The translations under genes were made by a program, and so were the position numbers. From contig DYHY01000001.1 in the NCBI GenBank assembly GCA_020723935.1, positions 51,265-115,015 of the forward strand: a stretch of DNA of 63,751 bases, written 5' to 3'. The notes under the pieces are model-generated. The model had not been told where the DNA came from. It saw nothing but the letters and a program-made list of their open reading frames with translations, and searched no databases. The stretch's first letter is position 1. Each line of letters opens with the position of its first letter. This stretch comes from Candidatus Micrarchaeum sp. (GTDB taxonomy: Archaea > SpSt-1190 > DYHY01). Of this stretch, positions 52,061 through 59,769 are shown piece after piece.

Positions 52061-52450
52061 GTGGTCCCCGACATCCTCTTCGGCAGCATCATCGGCGCGT
52101 CCGTCGCCCTCATCGGGGTGGTCGGGTCGATAGGCTACTAGGAGTACTCCTTCAGGCGGGCCCGCGCGAGGGAGACTGCCAGGTCGCGCCTGGGGAAGAT
52201 CTACGGGCCGCTCATGCTCGTACTCAAGACGAACAAGAACTCCGGCGAGGACACCTTCAGGTGGACGGCCGAGGAGGGGAAGGCCATAGACGCGATACTC
52301 CTGGACAACTACTACCTCATCGAGGACAGGTACAGGGAGGCGCTCTCCGACCTCTACAGCCACAAGAAGTTCAGCACCGGCAAGGAGCGCGAGATCGTGT
52401 GCTCGATAAGGGAAGGCTTCGAGGACAACGAGCGGCTCCTCAAGAAGTGA
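52061..52450 (+). pseudogene. Single-pass membrane protein with in-frame amber at codon 27
   Basis: GTG 52061 starts a membrane helix (VPDILFGSIIGASVALIGVVGSIGY). TAG at 52139-52141 follows exactly at the membrane/cytoplasm border, before a basic segment EYSFRRARARETARSRLGKIYG. The frame continues without stops to TGA at 52448 with a helical cytoplasmic domain (DAILLDNYYLIEDRYREALSDLY). Membrane helices of this kind often have an aromatic residue at the border, so TGG changed to TAG is likely. The later part could start at ATG 52214. Function unknown. Read-through cannot be excluded. Confidence 0.6.
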
Positions 52451-52499
52451 CCTGCAAAGATTAACTTATTAAAGAGAAAAAGGAGGGGTGTGCGCGGCA

Positions 52500-52775
52500 A
52501 TGGATGAATCTTCGCAGGCCCAGCAGCAGCAGCAGCAGCAAGCACAGGAACAATCCCAGGGCGGGGCGCCGCAGGCTCCCGGCGCAGGGCAGCCCCAACA
52601 GCAGCCCAAGAAGATAATCCCGAGCAGCCCCCTGTCGCTTCCCGTCATCCTCATGGTCCTCGGGGGCATCCTCGCTGTCTTCCCGTGGGCCCTCGGGGGC
52701 GGCTTCCTCTTCAAGGCGGGGCTCTTCGCGGCGGGCCTGGTCCTCCTCGGCGTCGGGTTCATGACGTCCAAATAG
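52500..52775 (+). CDS. Gln-rich small membrane protein
   Basis: A 91-aa protein from ATG 52500, with GGAGGGG 13 nt before it. Residues 1-40 are a polyglutamine and Gly/Pro-rich segment (QAQQQQQQQAQEQSQ). Two membrane helices follow (LPVILMVLGGILAVFPWAL and FKAGLFAAGLVLLGVGFM). Similar short proteins with a disordered head and paired helices occur in archaeal membranes, but no function is known. Confidence 0.6.
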   Translation: MDESSQAQQQQQQQAQEQSQGGAPQAPGAGQPQQQPKKIIPSSPLSLPVILMVLGGILAVFPWALGGGFLFKAGLFAAGLVLLGVGFMTSK

Positions 52776-52824
52776 GCCCTTGGAAAAACTTTAAGAAGGG
52801 TCAGAGGAGGGCTTGCGCCGAATC

Positions 52825-53754
52825 ATGGCAGGACCTAGGTATGTGCTTTTCGCGGCCCTTGTGGCAGTCCTAATCGTCGCGCTCGTCGCGGCGCCGGCGT
52901 TCCCCGCGGGTGACGAGCCGGGCAGGGTGCAGGTCAGCGTCTACATCCTCAACATCGGCAAGTACAGCATAGAGAACGGGGCTTTCTCGGCCGACTTCTA
53001 CCTGGGCTTCAAGTGCCCCGCAGGCGACTGCAAGGACCTGAGGTTTGAGTTCATGAACGGCAAGGCCGACAGCATGGACAAGATGATAGACAAGGACAAC
53101 GAGACGTTCTACCGGGTGCAGGCGAGCCTCGTCACCCCGCCGGACCTCAAGAAGTTCCCGCTCGACAGCCAGAGGATCGAGATGCTCATCGAGGAGAAGA
53201 ACAGGGACAGCACCGAGGTCCTCTTCGAGCCCGACACGGCGGAGAGCGGGATAGACCCTGGGATCGCCTTCACCGGCTGGAAGATATCGGGCTGGAACGC
53301 CACGACCCGCGACCACGACTATCCGGTCTACGGCCAAACGTACAGCCAGTACGTCTTCTCAATAGGCCTCACGCGCATAATAATGAGCGCCGTCATGAAG
53401 ACGTTCCTACCCGTCCTCTTCATCCTCTTCTCGGCCTCCTTCGCCTTCCTCCTTGACCCCAAGGACGCGTCGACCAGGCTCACCGTCGCGATGTCCAGCC
53501 TCGTCGCGAGTGTCATGTACCACATATCGATATCGAGCCAGCTCCCGCCCGTGAGCTACCTAACGTTCGCGGACAGGTTCATGCTCGTCACGTACGTGAT
53601 ACTTATCCTCACCCTCCTCAATAGCATCGCCCTCCTGAAGGTGAGCAAGGAGAAGGACGACGAGAAGACGAGGAAGTTCGACCTCGCGACGAGGTACGTT
53701 TTCATCTTCCTCGCGCCCCTCGCGTACGCGCTGCTCTTCGTCTTTTTCAGATGA
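52825..53754 (+). CDS. Pentameric ligand-gated ion channel homologue
   Basis: A 309-aa protein. Signal peptide at about 1-28 and an extracellular beta domain at 31-185 with VQVSVYILNIGKYS, DFYLGFKC, FPLDSQRIEMLIEE (the pLGIC FPxDxQ motif at 111-116) and AFTGWKISGW. Four membrane helices follow at about 190-210, 217-233, 250-272 and 289-308. The M1-M3 region is characteristic: FLPVLFILFSASFAFLL, DASTRLTVAMSSLVASV, then LPPVSYLTFADRFMLVTYVI, corresponding to the PxxSYLTxxD segment. A C64-C69 pair (CPAGDC) may form a disulfide, but the Cys-loop spacing is not present. Prokaryotic relatives (GLIC, ELIC) are proton- or amine-gated cation channels. Ligand unknown. Coupled to the next gene by an ATGA overlap. 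Confidence 0.8.
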   Translation: MAGPRYVLFAALVAVLIVALVAAPAFPAGDEPGRVQVSVYILNIGKYSIENGAFSADFYLGFKCPAGDCKDLRFEFMNGKADSMDKMIDKDNETFYRVQASLVTPPDLKKFPLDSQRIEMLIEEKNRDSTEVLFEPDTAESGIDPGIAFTGWKISGWNATTRDHDYPVYGQTYSQYVFSIGLTRIIMSAVMKTFLPVLFILFSASFAFLLDPKDASTRLTVAMSSLVASVMYHISISSQLPPVSYLTFADRFMLVTYVILILTLLNSIALLKVSKEKDDEKTRKFDLATRYVFIFLAPLAYALLFVFFR

Positions 53755-54497
53755 AAGGACGGCGCGGCGGCATAGTCGCGATAGGCGGCGGGGACCTTGG
53801 GAAGCTAGAGACCCTTCCAATAGACAGGAGGATCGTCGGGCTCTCGCGCAAGGCGCGGCCGCGCGCGCTCTTCGTGCCCACCGCCAGCGGCGATTCCGAA
53901 GGCTACTGGGAGGCGTTCAAGCAGGTGTATGGCGGGCGGCTGGGCTGCAGGACGGACGTGCTGTTCCTCCTGGGGAAAAGGAGGCCCGCCAGGAAGGAGA
54001 TCGGGCGGAAGATTTCCATCGCGGACATAATCTATGTCGGGGGCGGCAACACCCTCAGGATGATCAGGCTCTGGAGGCGCCTGGGCATCGACGTGCTCCT
54101 TGCCGGGGCGCTGTCGAAGGGATGCGTCCTCTGCGGCCTTTCCGCCGGGGCGATATGCTGGTTTAGGTACGGGACGAGCGACTCGAGGAAGTTCTGGGCG
54201 AAGCCCAGCAGCAGGGCGATGCGCGTCTCGGGCCTCGGGTTCGTGTGGGCGACTTTCAGCCCGCACCACAGGCGCGAGAAGGTGTGGAGGGACCGGGCGA
54301 TCGCAAGGACAATTGGAAGGACGCCGGGCGCGGGCCTGGCGGTCGACGACTGCGCGGCGATAGAAATCTCGGGCAGTAGGTACAGGATCCTGCGCTCAAG
54401 GAAGTCGGCGCGCGTCTTCAAGGTGATGCGCCGCGGACGGAAGATTTCCCGGACGAGGCCGCCCGGGAGCGGGGCCCTCGCGGATCTCCTGTCCTAG
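53751..54497 (+). CDS. Peptidase S51 family (cyanophycinase/dipeptidase E-like)
   Basis: A 248-aa protein. GGIVAIGGGDLGK near the N-terminus, IIYVGGGNTLRMIRLW, the nucleophile elbow LCGLSAGAICWF (catalytic Ser), and a downstream His region (FSPHHRREKVW) match the S51 fold of peptidase E and cyanophycinase. Substrates would be Asp-containing dipeptides or a polypeptide polymer; the exact one is unknown. The C-terminus is basic (RGRKISRTRPPGSG). The 4-bp overlap with the channel gene and convergence with topoisomerase IB (4 bp) leave no room for a separate promoter, so it shares the channel transcript. Confidence 0.85.
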   Translation: MKGRRGGIVAIGGGDLGKLETLPIDRRIVGLSRKARPRALFVPTASGDSEGYWEAFKQVYGGRLGCRTDVLFLLGKRRPARKEIGRKISIADIIYVGGGNTLRMIRLWRRLGIDVLLAGALSKGCVLCGLSAGAICWFRYGTSDSRKFWAKPSSRAMRVSGLGFVWATFSPHHRREKVWRDRAIARTIGRTPGAGLAVDDCAAIEISGSRYRILRSRKSARVFKVMRRGRKISRTRPPGSGALADLLS

Positions 54498-56269
54498 GGC
54501 GCCTCGTTCCTTTCACGCCGGGGCTTCTTCCCCTTCTTTTCCTGGGGCCTGAGCTCGGGAAGCCAGGAGAACTTCTTCTGGAGGGACGCTGCGTAGAGCT
54601 TCCTCGGCTCCATGCCCATCGCCTTGGCCCAGGCGGAGTAGACGCGCGGGTCGATGTAGTTCCTCAGGGACGTGTTCAGGTTGTAGTCGCGCACGGCGAC
54701 GGAAAGCTCCAGCTCCCGCTTCACCCTGCCTATCCGCTTCGCTGCCTTCTTCCCCGCCGGCCCCTTCTCGAGGCCCGCGAGCTTCTCCCTCTTCTTCGCG
54801 AGCGCATCCTCCCACCCCTTGGGCGGCGTGCGCTTGTGGTTGCACACCTTCGCGGCGTCAAGGTTCGCCATCCTGCCCCAGTAGATCTTCTCGAACTCCG
54901 GAGCGGACCTGTCGACTGGCGCCCTGGCGAGGGACTCCCGGACGGTGCTCGTCGCGTGGAACGTCCTGAAGACCTTTGCAGACAGGCCCTTGGCGCAGGA
55001 CGAGAGGAAGCGGTTGACGCGCGAGGACGTGACACCGTCGAAGAGCGGGTCCTGCGGCCTCTTGCGCGAGAGCGCCTCCCTCAGGTAGGCTTCGAGGAGC
55101 CCGTCCTCTTCGGTCACGACCGATATCTCCTTCTGCCAACGCACGGAATCCTTCCCCAGGAAATCGAAGAGTATCTTCCCGCCGGAGAGCGAGACGTGCT
55201 CGGCGCGCAGGGTGGATGCGCCGACGGTGTCCGCCTCGTCCTTCTCCTTCTCGTCGCCGACGCGCATCGCCAGGCGGTCTATCAGGTAGGCGACGGCGGC
55301 AAGCTTCCTCGTCTCGGCATCCCTGGAACGCAGGGACCCGCTTATCGCGGAGCGCACCTGGGCGATCTTCTTGGAGAGCAGGCGGGCCTTGTCGTACTTG
55401 GCCATCTCGTTCTCCTGGCGGATCCGCGAGAGCTCGGATAGCCACATGTACTTCTCCTTCCCGGTGAGGCCGTCGATCCATGACGCGAGCCACGTCGACG
55501 TGTGATCGTGGACGACCGCCTTCCATTTCCCGGGCGGGACGGGCGCGCCCTCCCCGAGGTTGAGTATTATCTCCTCCGCGCACGCCTGGGGTTTCCAGCG
55601 CCCGCGCAGGGGATGCTGCCCGCGGCCCATGAAGAGCCCCGCGGGCTCCACGACGTATCCCGCACGCTCGACCCTCTGGCCGTCAACCTGCGCCCAGCCG
55701 TACCTCTCCTTGAGCTTCTCGCGGGCGGCCTTCCTTTCGGCGGCGATCGCCTTCTTCTCCTCCTTGGTCACCGCCGCTGCCGCGGCGCGCTCCTCGGCCT
55801 GCGCCCTCTCGATTTCAGAGATGTTCATCTCGCCGATCCCCAGGCCCTGCTGGAGTTCCGGCGGGAGGGTCTTTGCGAAATCGGAAAGGAAATTGTCGAC
55901 GAACGCGGGGTCGTCGCAGTAGGGCGTGCCCTTCTTCCTCGCAAAGGAAGCGAGCATCTCCTCCTGGAGGGGCGAGAGCTTGAATTGCTTCCCGCGGATT
56001 TTGACAAGGAAGCCGCGGAAAGCATAGGGCGGAGGGAATGCGACGCCCGCGTGGACAAGGGTCTTCCAGCGCGGCTTCTTGGAGGGGGCTTTGGGCGCGC
56101 CGGCTCCTGCGGCTCCTGCGGCTCCTGCGGCTCCTGTGGCTCCTGCGGCTCCTGCGGCTCCTGTGGCTCCTGTGGCTCCTGTGGCTCCTGTGGCTCCTGT
56201 GGCTCCTGCGGCTCCGCCGTCCTTCTCCTCCCTGCGCGCATCCTCTGCGGGGGTGTTTTCCGAAGACAT
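54494..56269 (-). CDS. DNA topoisomerase IB
   Basis: A 591-aa protein. N-terminal collagen-like Gly-Ala-Thr/Ala triplets (about residues 20-60). The eukaryote-type core N-terminal domain follows ([33 protein letters not shown]), then the catalytic domain: [21 protein letters not shown] (Arg), [13 protein letters not shown] (Lys), [11 protein letters not shown] (Arg/His) and [14 protein letters not shown], where Tyr 538 is the covalent nucleophile. It relaxes supercoils through a 3'-phosphotyrosine. In archaea the IB type is known from Thaumarchaeota and few others. A TATA element (56295-56302) is 29 nt from ATG 56269. The basic linker and tail ([11 protein letters not shown]) are typical. Confidence 0.93.
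   Translation of the reverse strand: MSSENTPAEDARREEKDGGAAGATGATGATGATGATGAAGAAGATGAAGAAGAAGAGAPKAPSKKPRWKTLVHAGVAFPPPYAFRGFLVKIRGKQFKLSPLQEEMLASFARKKGTPYCDDPAFVDNFLSDFAKTLPPELQQGLGIGEMNISEIERAQAEERAAAAAVTKEEKKAIAAERKAAREKLKERYGWAQVDGQRVERAGYVVEPAGLFMGRGQHPLRGRWKPQACAEEIILNLGEGAPVPPGKWKAVVHDHTSTWLASWIDGLTGKEKYMWLSELSRIRQENEMAKYDKARLLSKKIAQVRSAISGSLRSRDAETRKLAAVAYLIDRLAMRVGDEKEKDEADTVGASTLRAEHVSLSGGKILFDFLGKDSVRWQKEISVVTEEDGLLEAYLREALSRKRPQDPLFDGVTSSRVNRFLSSCAKGLSAKVFRTFHATSTVRESLARAPVDRSAPEFEKIYWGRMANLDAAKVCNHKRTPPKGWEDALAKKREKLAGLEKGPAGKKAAKRIGRVKRELELSVAVRDYNLNTSLRNYIDPRVYSAWAKAMGMEPRKLYAASLQKKFSWLPELRPQEKKGKKPRRERNEAP
56102..56214. repeat. 9-bp tandem repeat in topoisomerase IB N-terminus
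   Basis: About twelve units of GGCTCCTGC/T on the plus strand encode Gly-Ala-Ala or Gly-Ala-Thr triplets on the minus strand. All units differ only by the last base. Such arrays change copy number easily by slippage without breaking the frame. Confidence 0.9.
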
Positions 56270-56294
56270 CGTCGTCGGATGCGCCCGGCCGCGC

Positions 56295-56302
56295 CTTTAA
56301 AT
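56295..56302 (-). promoter_or_regulatory. TATA element of topoisomerase IB
   Basis: The minus strand reads ATTTAAAG about 29 nt before the ATG at 56269. Confidence 0.5.
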
Positions 56303-56364
56303 TAGTTTTTCGCGCTCTTCTCCTCCCGCCGTTCCCCGGCAGGACGCCCTGGCAAAGCCGGTAA

Positions 56365-56565
56365 ATGGCGCCTCGCAAGCCCATTCAGGGCCATGAAATA
56401 AAAGGGGCGGGCGCGGCCAATGGGGGGAGAAGGGGGAAGATAGCGGACATAGAAGCAATCAAGAGGGCGGCTTTCGCGGCCCTTGCGGCAGGCTGGCGGG
56501 AGGAGGCGTCCGGAGCGCAGGCGGCTCCCTGCGAGCCGGAGGGATTCCCCTCGACGGAAAGATGA
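56365..56565 (+). CDS. Possible small protein, low confidence
   Basis: A 66-aa open frame (MAPRKPIQGHEIKGAGAANGG, IADIEAIKRAAFAALAAGW) in the 353-bp space between topoisomerase IB and the aldo/keto reductase. The central helix looks protein-like, but an AATAAAAGG box at 56395-56403 falls inside the frame, which argues against this start. No other gene is evident in this interval. Confidence 0.25.
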   Translation: MAPRKPIQGHEIKGAGAANGGRRGKIADIEAIKRAAFAALAAGWREEASGAQAAPCEPEGFPSTER

Positions 56566-56589
56566 GGTCGCCCCCGGGGCGGCAATAAC

Positions 56590-56599
56590 AGTTAATAAT
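56590..56599 (+). promoter_or_regulatory. TATA-like element of aldo/keto reductase gene
   Basis: GTTAATAATC lies about 28 nt before the ATG at 56623. Confidence 0.45.
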
Positions 56600-56622
56600 C
56601 CGGCCAGCGAGCGGACGGGGGC

Positions 56623-57585
56623 ATGGAAAGGCGCGCTCTCGGAAGGACCGGCCTGAAGGTCTCGGAAATCGGCTTCGGCTGCTGGGGGATAGGCAAGGGG
56701 ATGTGGAAGGCCGAGGACGCGACGTCGCGCCTCGCCCTGCAGGAAGCCCTCGGGTGCGGCATGAACTTCTTCGACACCGCCTTCGTCTACGGGAACGGCC
56801 ACAGCGAAAGCCTCGTCGCCGCCGAGACCGCCGGCGAGAAGGGCGTCGTCATAGCCTCCAAAGTCCCGCCCAAGAACAGGGAGTGGCCCGCACGCCTCGA
56901 CGCGCCCATAGGCGAGGTGTTCCCTGAGGAATACGTCTACGAGATGGGGATGCGCTCCTTCGAGAACCTGGGCCGGCGCAAGATGGACATTCTCCAGCTG
57001 CACGTGTGGAGCGACAGGTGGACGGACGAGCCGGCGTGGCGCAGGGCCTTCGCGCGCCTGAAGGACGAGGGCGCATGCGACTTCTTCGGCGTCTCGGTGA
57101 ACGACCACGCGCCCGGGACGGCGGTGAAGCTCGCAAAGAGCGGCTTCGTCGACAGCCTGCAGGTGATATACAACATCTTCGACCAGTCGCCGGAGGACGA
57201 GCTCTTCGACGCGGCGCGCGAGAACGGCGTCGGGATAATCGCGCGCGTGCCTCTGGACGAGGGCTCGCTTTCGGGGAAGTTCACCGAGGGGACGCGCTTC
57301 GACGACTGGAGGAGCCGCTACTTCACGCCCGAGCGGATGCCGGAGGTCGTGAGGCGGGTGGAGGCGCTGAGGAAGCTTCTGGAGAAGCCGGGAAGGACGC
57401 TCCCCCAGGCGGCCCTTGCGTTCTGCCTCTCCAACAAGGCCGTCTCGTCGGTGATACCGGGCATGAGGACCCTGGAGCACGTTAGGGCCAACGCGGCCGT
57501 CTCCGGGATGAGGCTTTCGAAGGGCGAACTCTCGGAAATCAAGAAGCACAGGTGGGACAGGAATTTCTACGGCAAGGACTACTAG
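56623..57585 (+). CDS. Aldo/keto reductase
   Basis: A 320-aa protein. The (beta/alpha)8 pattern starts MERRALGRTGLKVSEIGFG. DTAFVYGNGHSE carries the catalytic Asp and Tyr, IASKVPPKN the Lys and DILQLHVWSD the His. The C-terminal NADP-binding stretch is VSSVIPGMRTLEHVRANAAV. It reduces an unknown carbonyl, or acts on sugars, with NADPH. Length and motifs are standard. The GT2 gene follows 37 bp downstream on the same strand. Confidence 0.93.
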   Translation: MERRALGRTGLKVSEIGFGCWGIGKGMWKAEDATSRLALQEALGCGMNFFDTAFVYGNGHSESLVAAETAGEKGVVIASKVPPKNREWPARLDAPIGEVFPEEYVYEMGMRSFENLGRRKMDILQLHVWSDRWTDEPAWRRAFARLKDEGACDFFGVSVNDHAPGTAVKLAKSGFVDSLQVIYNIFDQSPEDELFDAARENGVGIIARVPLDEGSLSGKFTEGTRFDDWRSRYFTPERMPEVVRRVEALRKLLEKPGRTLPQAALAFCLSNKAVSSVIPGMRTLEHVRANAAVSGMRLSKGELSEIKKHRWDRNFYGKDY

Positions 57586-57622
57586 GTCCGGCGGCGGGAG
57601 AAAGGCGGGGCCGCGCGGCAGG

Positions 57623-58582
57623 ATAGCAGTCATCGTCCCCGCTTTCAGGGACGAGGCGACGATAGGGAAATGCCTGCGGGCGGTTCTCTCTCAGAAGAAT
57701 GCCCCGCCGTTCTCCGTCTTCGTCGTGCTCGCGAAGGGGGCCAGCGAAGGCACCGTGCGCGAGGCGGAGGGGCTAGGCGGGCGCGTGAGGACGGTGAGGA
57801 CGAACAAGTCCACCGTTTCGGGCCAGCGCAACTTCGCCCTCGGCCTGGACGAGCGCAAGTACCCCCTCGTCGCATACACCGACCCAGACTGCATACCGGA
57901 AAAGGGATGGCTTTCAAGGCTTTCAGGAGAGCTTCCCGCCGACGCATCCGCGATCGGCGGCTCGGACCCATTCGAGGAGTTCCCGGGCAGGGCGTTCAAC
58001 GAGTTCGCGAGGGCGGACTGGAAGGGCAGGGTCTCGCCCAGGGGCTACACGAAGTGGCTGGACAGCAACAACCTGCTCCTTCGCACGGCCGACCTGAAGG
58101 CTGCGCGCGGCTTCGACGAGAGCTTCTCGTTCTGCTCGGACAGCGAGCTCTCCGCCCGGCTCGTGCGCTCCGGAAGGCGGCTCTATTTCGACCCGGCCGT
58201 GACATCCCAGCACCTGAAGAACTATACTGCGAGGTCGTTCGCGCGGGAGGCTTTCAAGTACGGCAGGAGCCACGCGATACTCTTCCTCTCGGGGCGCACG
58301 CACGGCGGCACGACTTCAGTCCATCCGGGCCTGTTCCTCGCGCTCCAGCCGGTCGCGATATCCTGCGCCGCCCTCCTCTGCGCCTTCGGGATGCGGGCCT
58401 GGGCGGCGGGAATCCTCGCGGTCCTTTCGATGGGGTGGCTCGCGTCGGCCGCCAAGGCGGGCCTGGGTCCCCGGAGATGGCCCGGGTTCCTCGCCCTGTC
58501 CGCGATGCGCTCGCTCATCTGGACGGCCGGCGGCCTTTCAGGCTCCCTAGAATTCGCCTTCCGGCGGCTTCATAGAAAATGA
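57623..58582 (+). CDS. Family 2 glycosyltransferase, start codon unclear
   Basis: The coding signal begins with AVIVPAFRDEATIGKCL, the standard GT2 first strand. VLAKGASEGTV and AYTDPDCIPEKGWLSRL (D-x-D-like motif) follow, then LDSNNLLLRTADLKAARGFDESF and LRLYFDP-like segments. C-terminal hydrophobic helices lie around 225-300 (ISCAALLCAFGMRAWAAGIL). No ATG, GTG or TTG precedes the conserved strand in this frame; the first is GTG 57725, which would delete it. The codon at 57623-57625 is ATA, just where ATG would be expected, so the start may have been lost by one G-to-A change, or ATA may be used. About 319 aa otherwise intact. It may add sugars to lipid carriers. Confidence 0.75.
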   Translation: MAVIVPAFRDEATIGKCLRAVLSQKNAPPFSVFVVLAKGASEGTVREAEGLGGRVRTVRTNKSTVSGQRNFALGLDERKYPLVAYTDPDCIPEKGWLSRLSGELPADASAIGGSDPFEEFPGRAFNEFARADWKGRVSPRGYTKWLDSNNLLLRTADLKAARGFDESFSFCSDSELSARLVRSGRRLYFDPAVTSQHLKNYTARSFAREAFKYGRSHAILFLSGRTHGGTTSVHPGLFLALQPVAISCAALLCAFGMRAWAAGILAVLSMGWLASAAKAGLGPRRWPGFLALSAMRSLIWTAGGLSGSLEFAFRRLHRK

Positions 58583-59735
58583 CGCACGCGGCAGTCAGGC
58601 TGAAGGCGGCCGTAGCCAGGCGGGACGTCGCCGGCGCCTCGAACTTGAGCACCACGCGGCGAGGCGTCGGGGAGAACTATTTCCGTGAATATGTCCCCTG
58701 CCGCCGGCCCCACCGGGAGATCATTCCCGTCCGAATCGCGCGCCCTCCACTGCGGGGAATAGCGGGAGAGGACAACGAAGCTGTTCACGCCTCCGGACGA
58801 GAGGAATTCGAAGCGCCCCGCCTGCGCGCTCAGCGTGGAGACGCTGTCGGCGGGCCGCGCGTAGTTCTCCTCCGCGCCCCTGAGGACGAACCCGTAGATC
58901 CTCGCCTCGCCCCCCGCGGGGCTTTCGAAGAACTCCTCGAACGCTGGATCCGCCGAAAGGGCGTCCCTGAACTGGCCGCTCCAGACGTAGAGATATTTCA
59001 CGTTCGCCTTCCCGATCTCGGCGGAAAGCTCCCCGGGGGAGAAGGAGCTCACGGGGCGGCCGAAGACGGTCCCGTCGTAGGAGTTGGCGATCCTTCCCGT
59101 CCCTATGACCATCGAGGCCATCGGCCCCCCGAGGACCCATTTCCCAGTCAGGGTCGGGACGAGCGGGATCTGCCAGCCGCCGTAAATCTCCCTGGAAGAA
59201 TCCTCGAAAAGCACCTGGTAGTTCCCGGCGGGAAGGGACGCGACTGATTTGAGCGCCGAGCCGAAGGCCGCGTCCGGATGGGCCGCGAAGATCCCGTCCC
59301 GGGGCGAGACGTTCCCGTACCACGTCCCGAACACGCCCTTCCAGCCAGTCTCCGGCGGGGAGTTCACGTCGTCGAAGAGACCGTCCCCGCAGGCGGACGG
59401 GCAGCGCCAAGCGGACAGGAGGTATATTGAGAAGAACGCCGCGAAATACGCGACCGGGAGGATCGCCACGAACCTGGAGGCCGCGCGCCGCGAAGAGGAG
59501 ATCATCTTGTCCAGGAAGAGGACCGTGACGAAGGCGAGGCCAGGGAGTATCGCTAGGAACACACGCTCCAGGACAGCGAGCTTGAATATGACAGAAATGT
59601 CGAGCGCCTGGGCCACCGCTATGGCAGCGGCGGAGACGAACACGGCGAGGACCCCGAGGGCCGCCTCCTCGCGAAGAAGGCTGCCGAGAGGGCCGCGAGG
59701 AGGACGAAGCTTGCGTACGTCGGGAGCCAGACCAT
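58515..59735 (-). pseudogene. C-terminal fragment of a GT-C membrane glycosyltransferase
   Basis: Begins with SPHQMVWLPTYASFVLLAAL, a sequence typical of the middle of GT-C enzymes (normally FSPQYLLWLLP), so the N-terminal half with the acidic catalytic loop is missing. One base is lacking near 59660 (FFAR to EAALGVLAVFVSAAA). Four membrane helices and a large soluble beta domain follow (WYGNVSPRDGIFAAHPD, KWVLGGPMASMVIGTG). A shift near 58660 separates EIVLPDAS from VVLKFEAPATSRLATAAF, after which a final helix and tail run past the end of the convergent GT2 gene. It directly abuts the radical SAM gene at 59770. Confidence 0.7.
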
Positions 59736-59769
59736 CTGGTGAGGGGAGGGCGGACGCACGCCTTTTAGA

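Noticed and set aside
56102-56214. CRISPR-like array
   Set aside because: Units are 9 bp without spacers and lie in frame in the topoisomerase gene; they are an amino-acid repeat, not a CRISPR.
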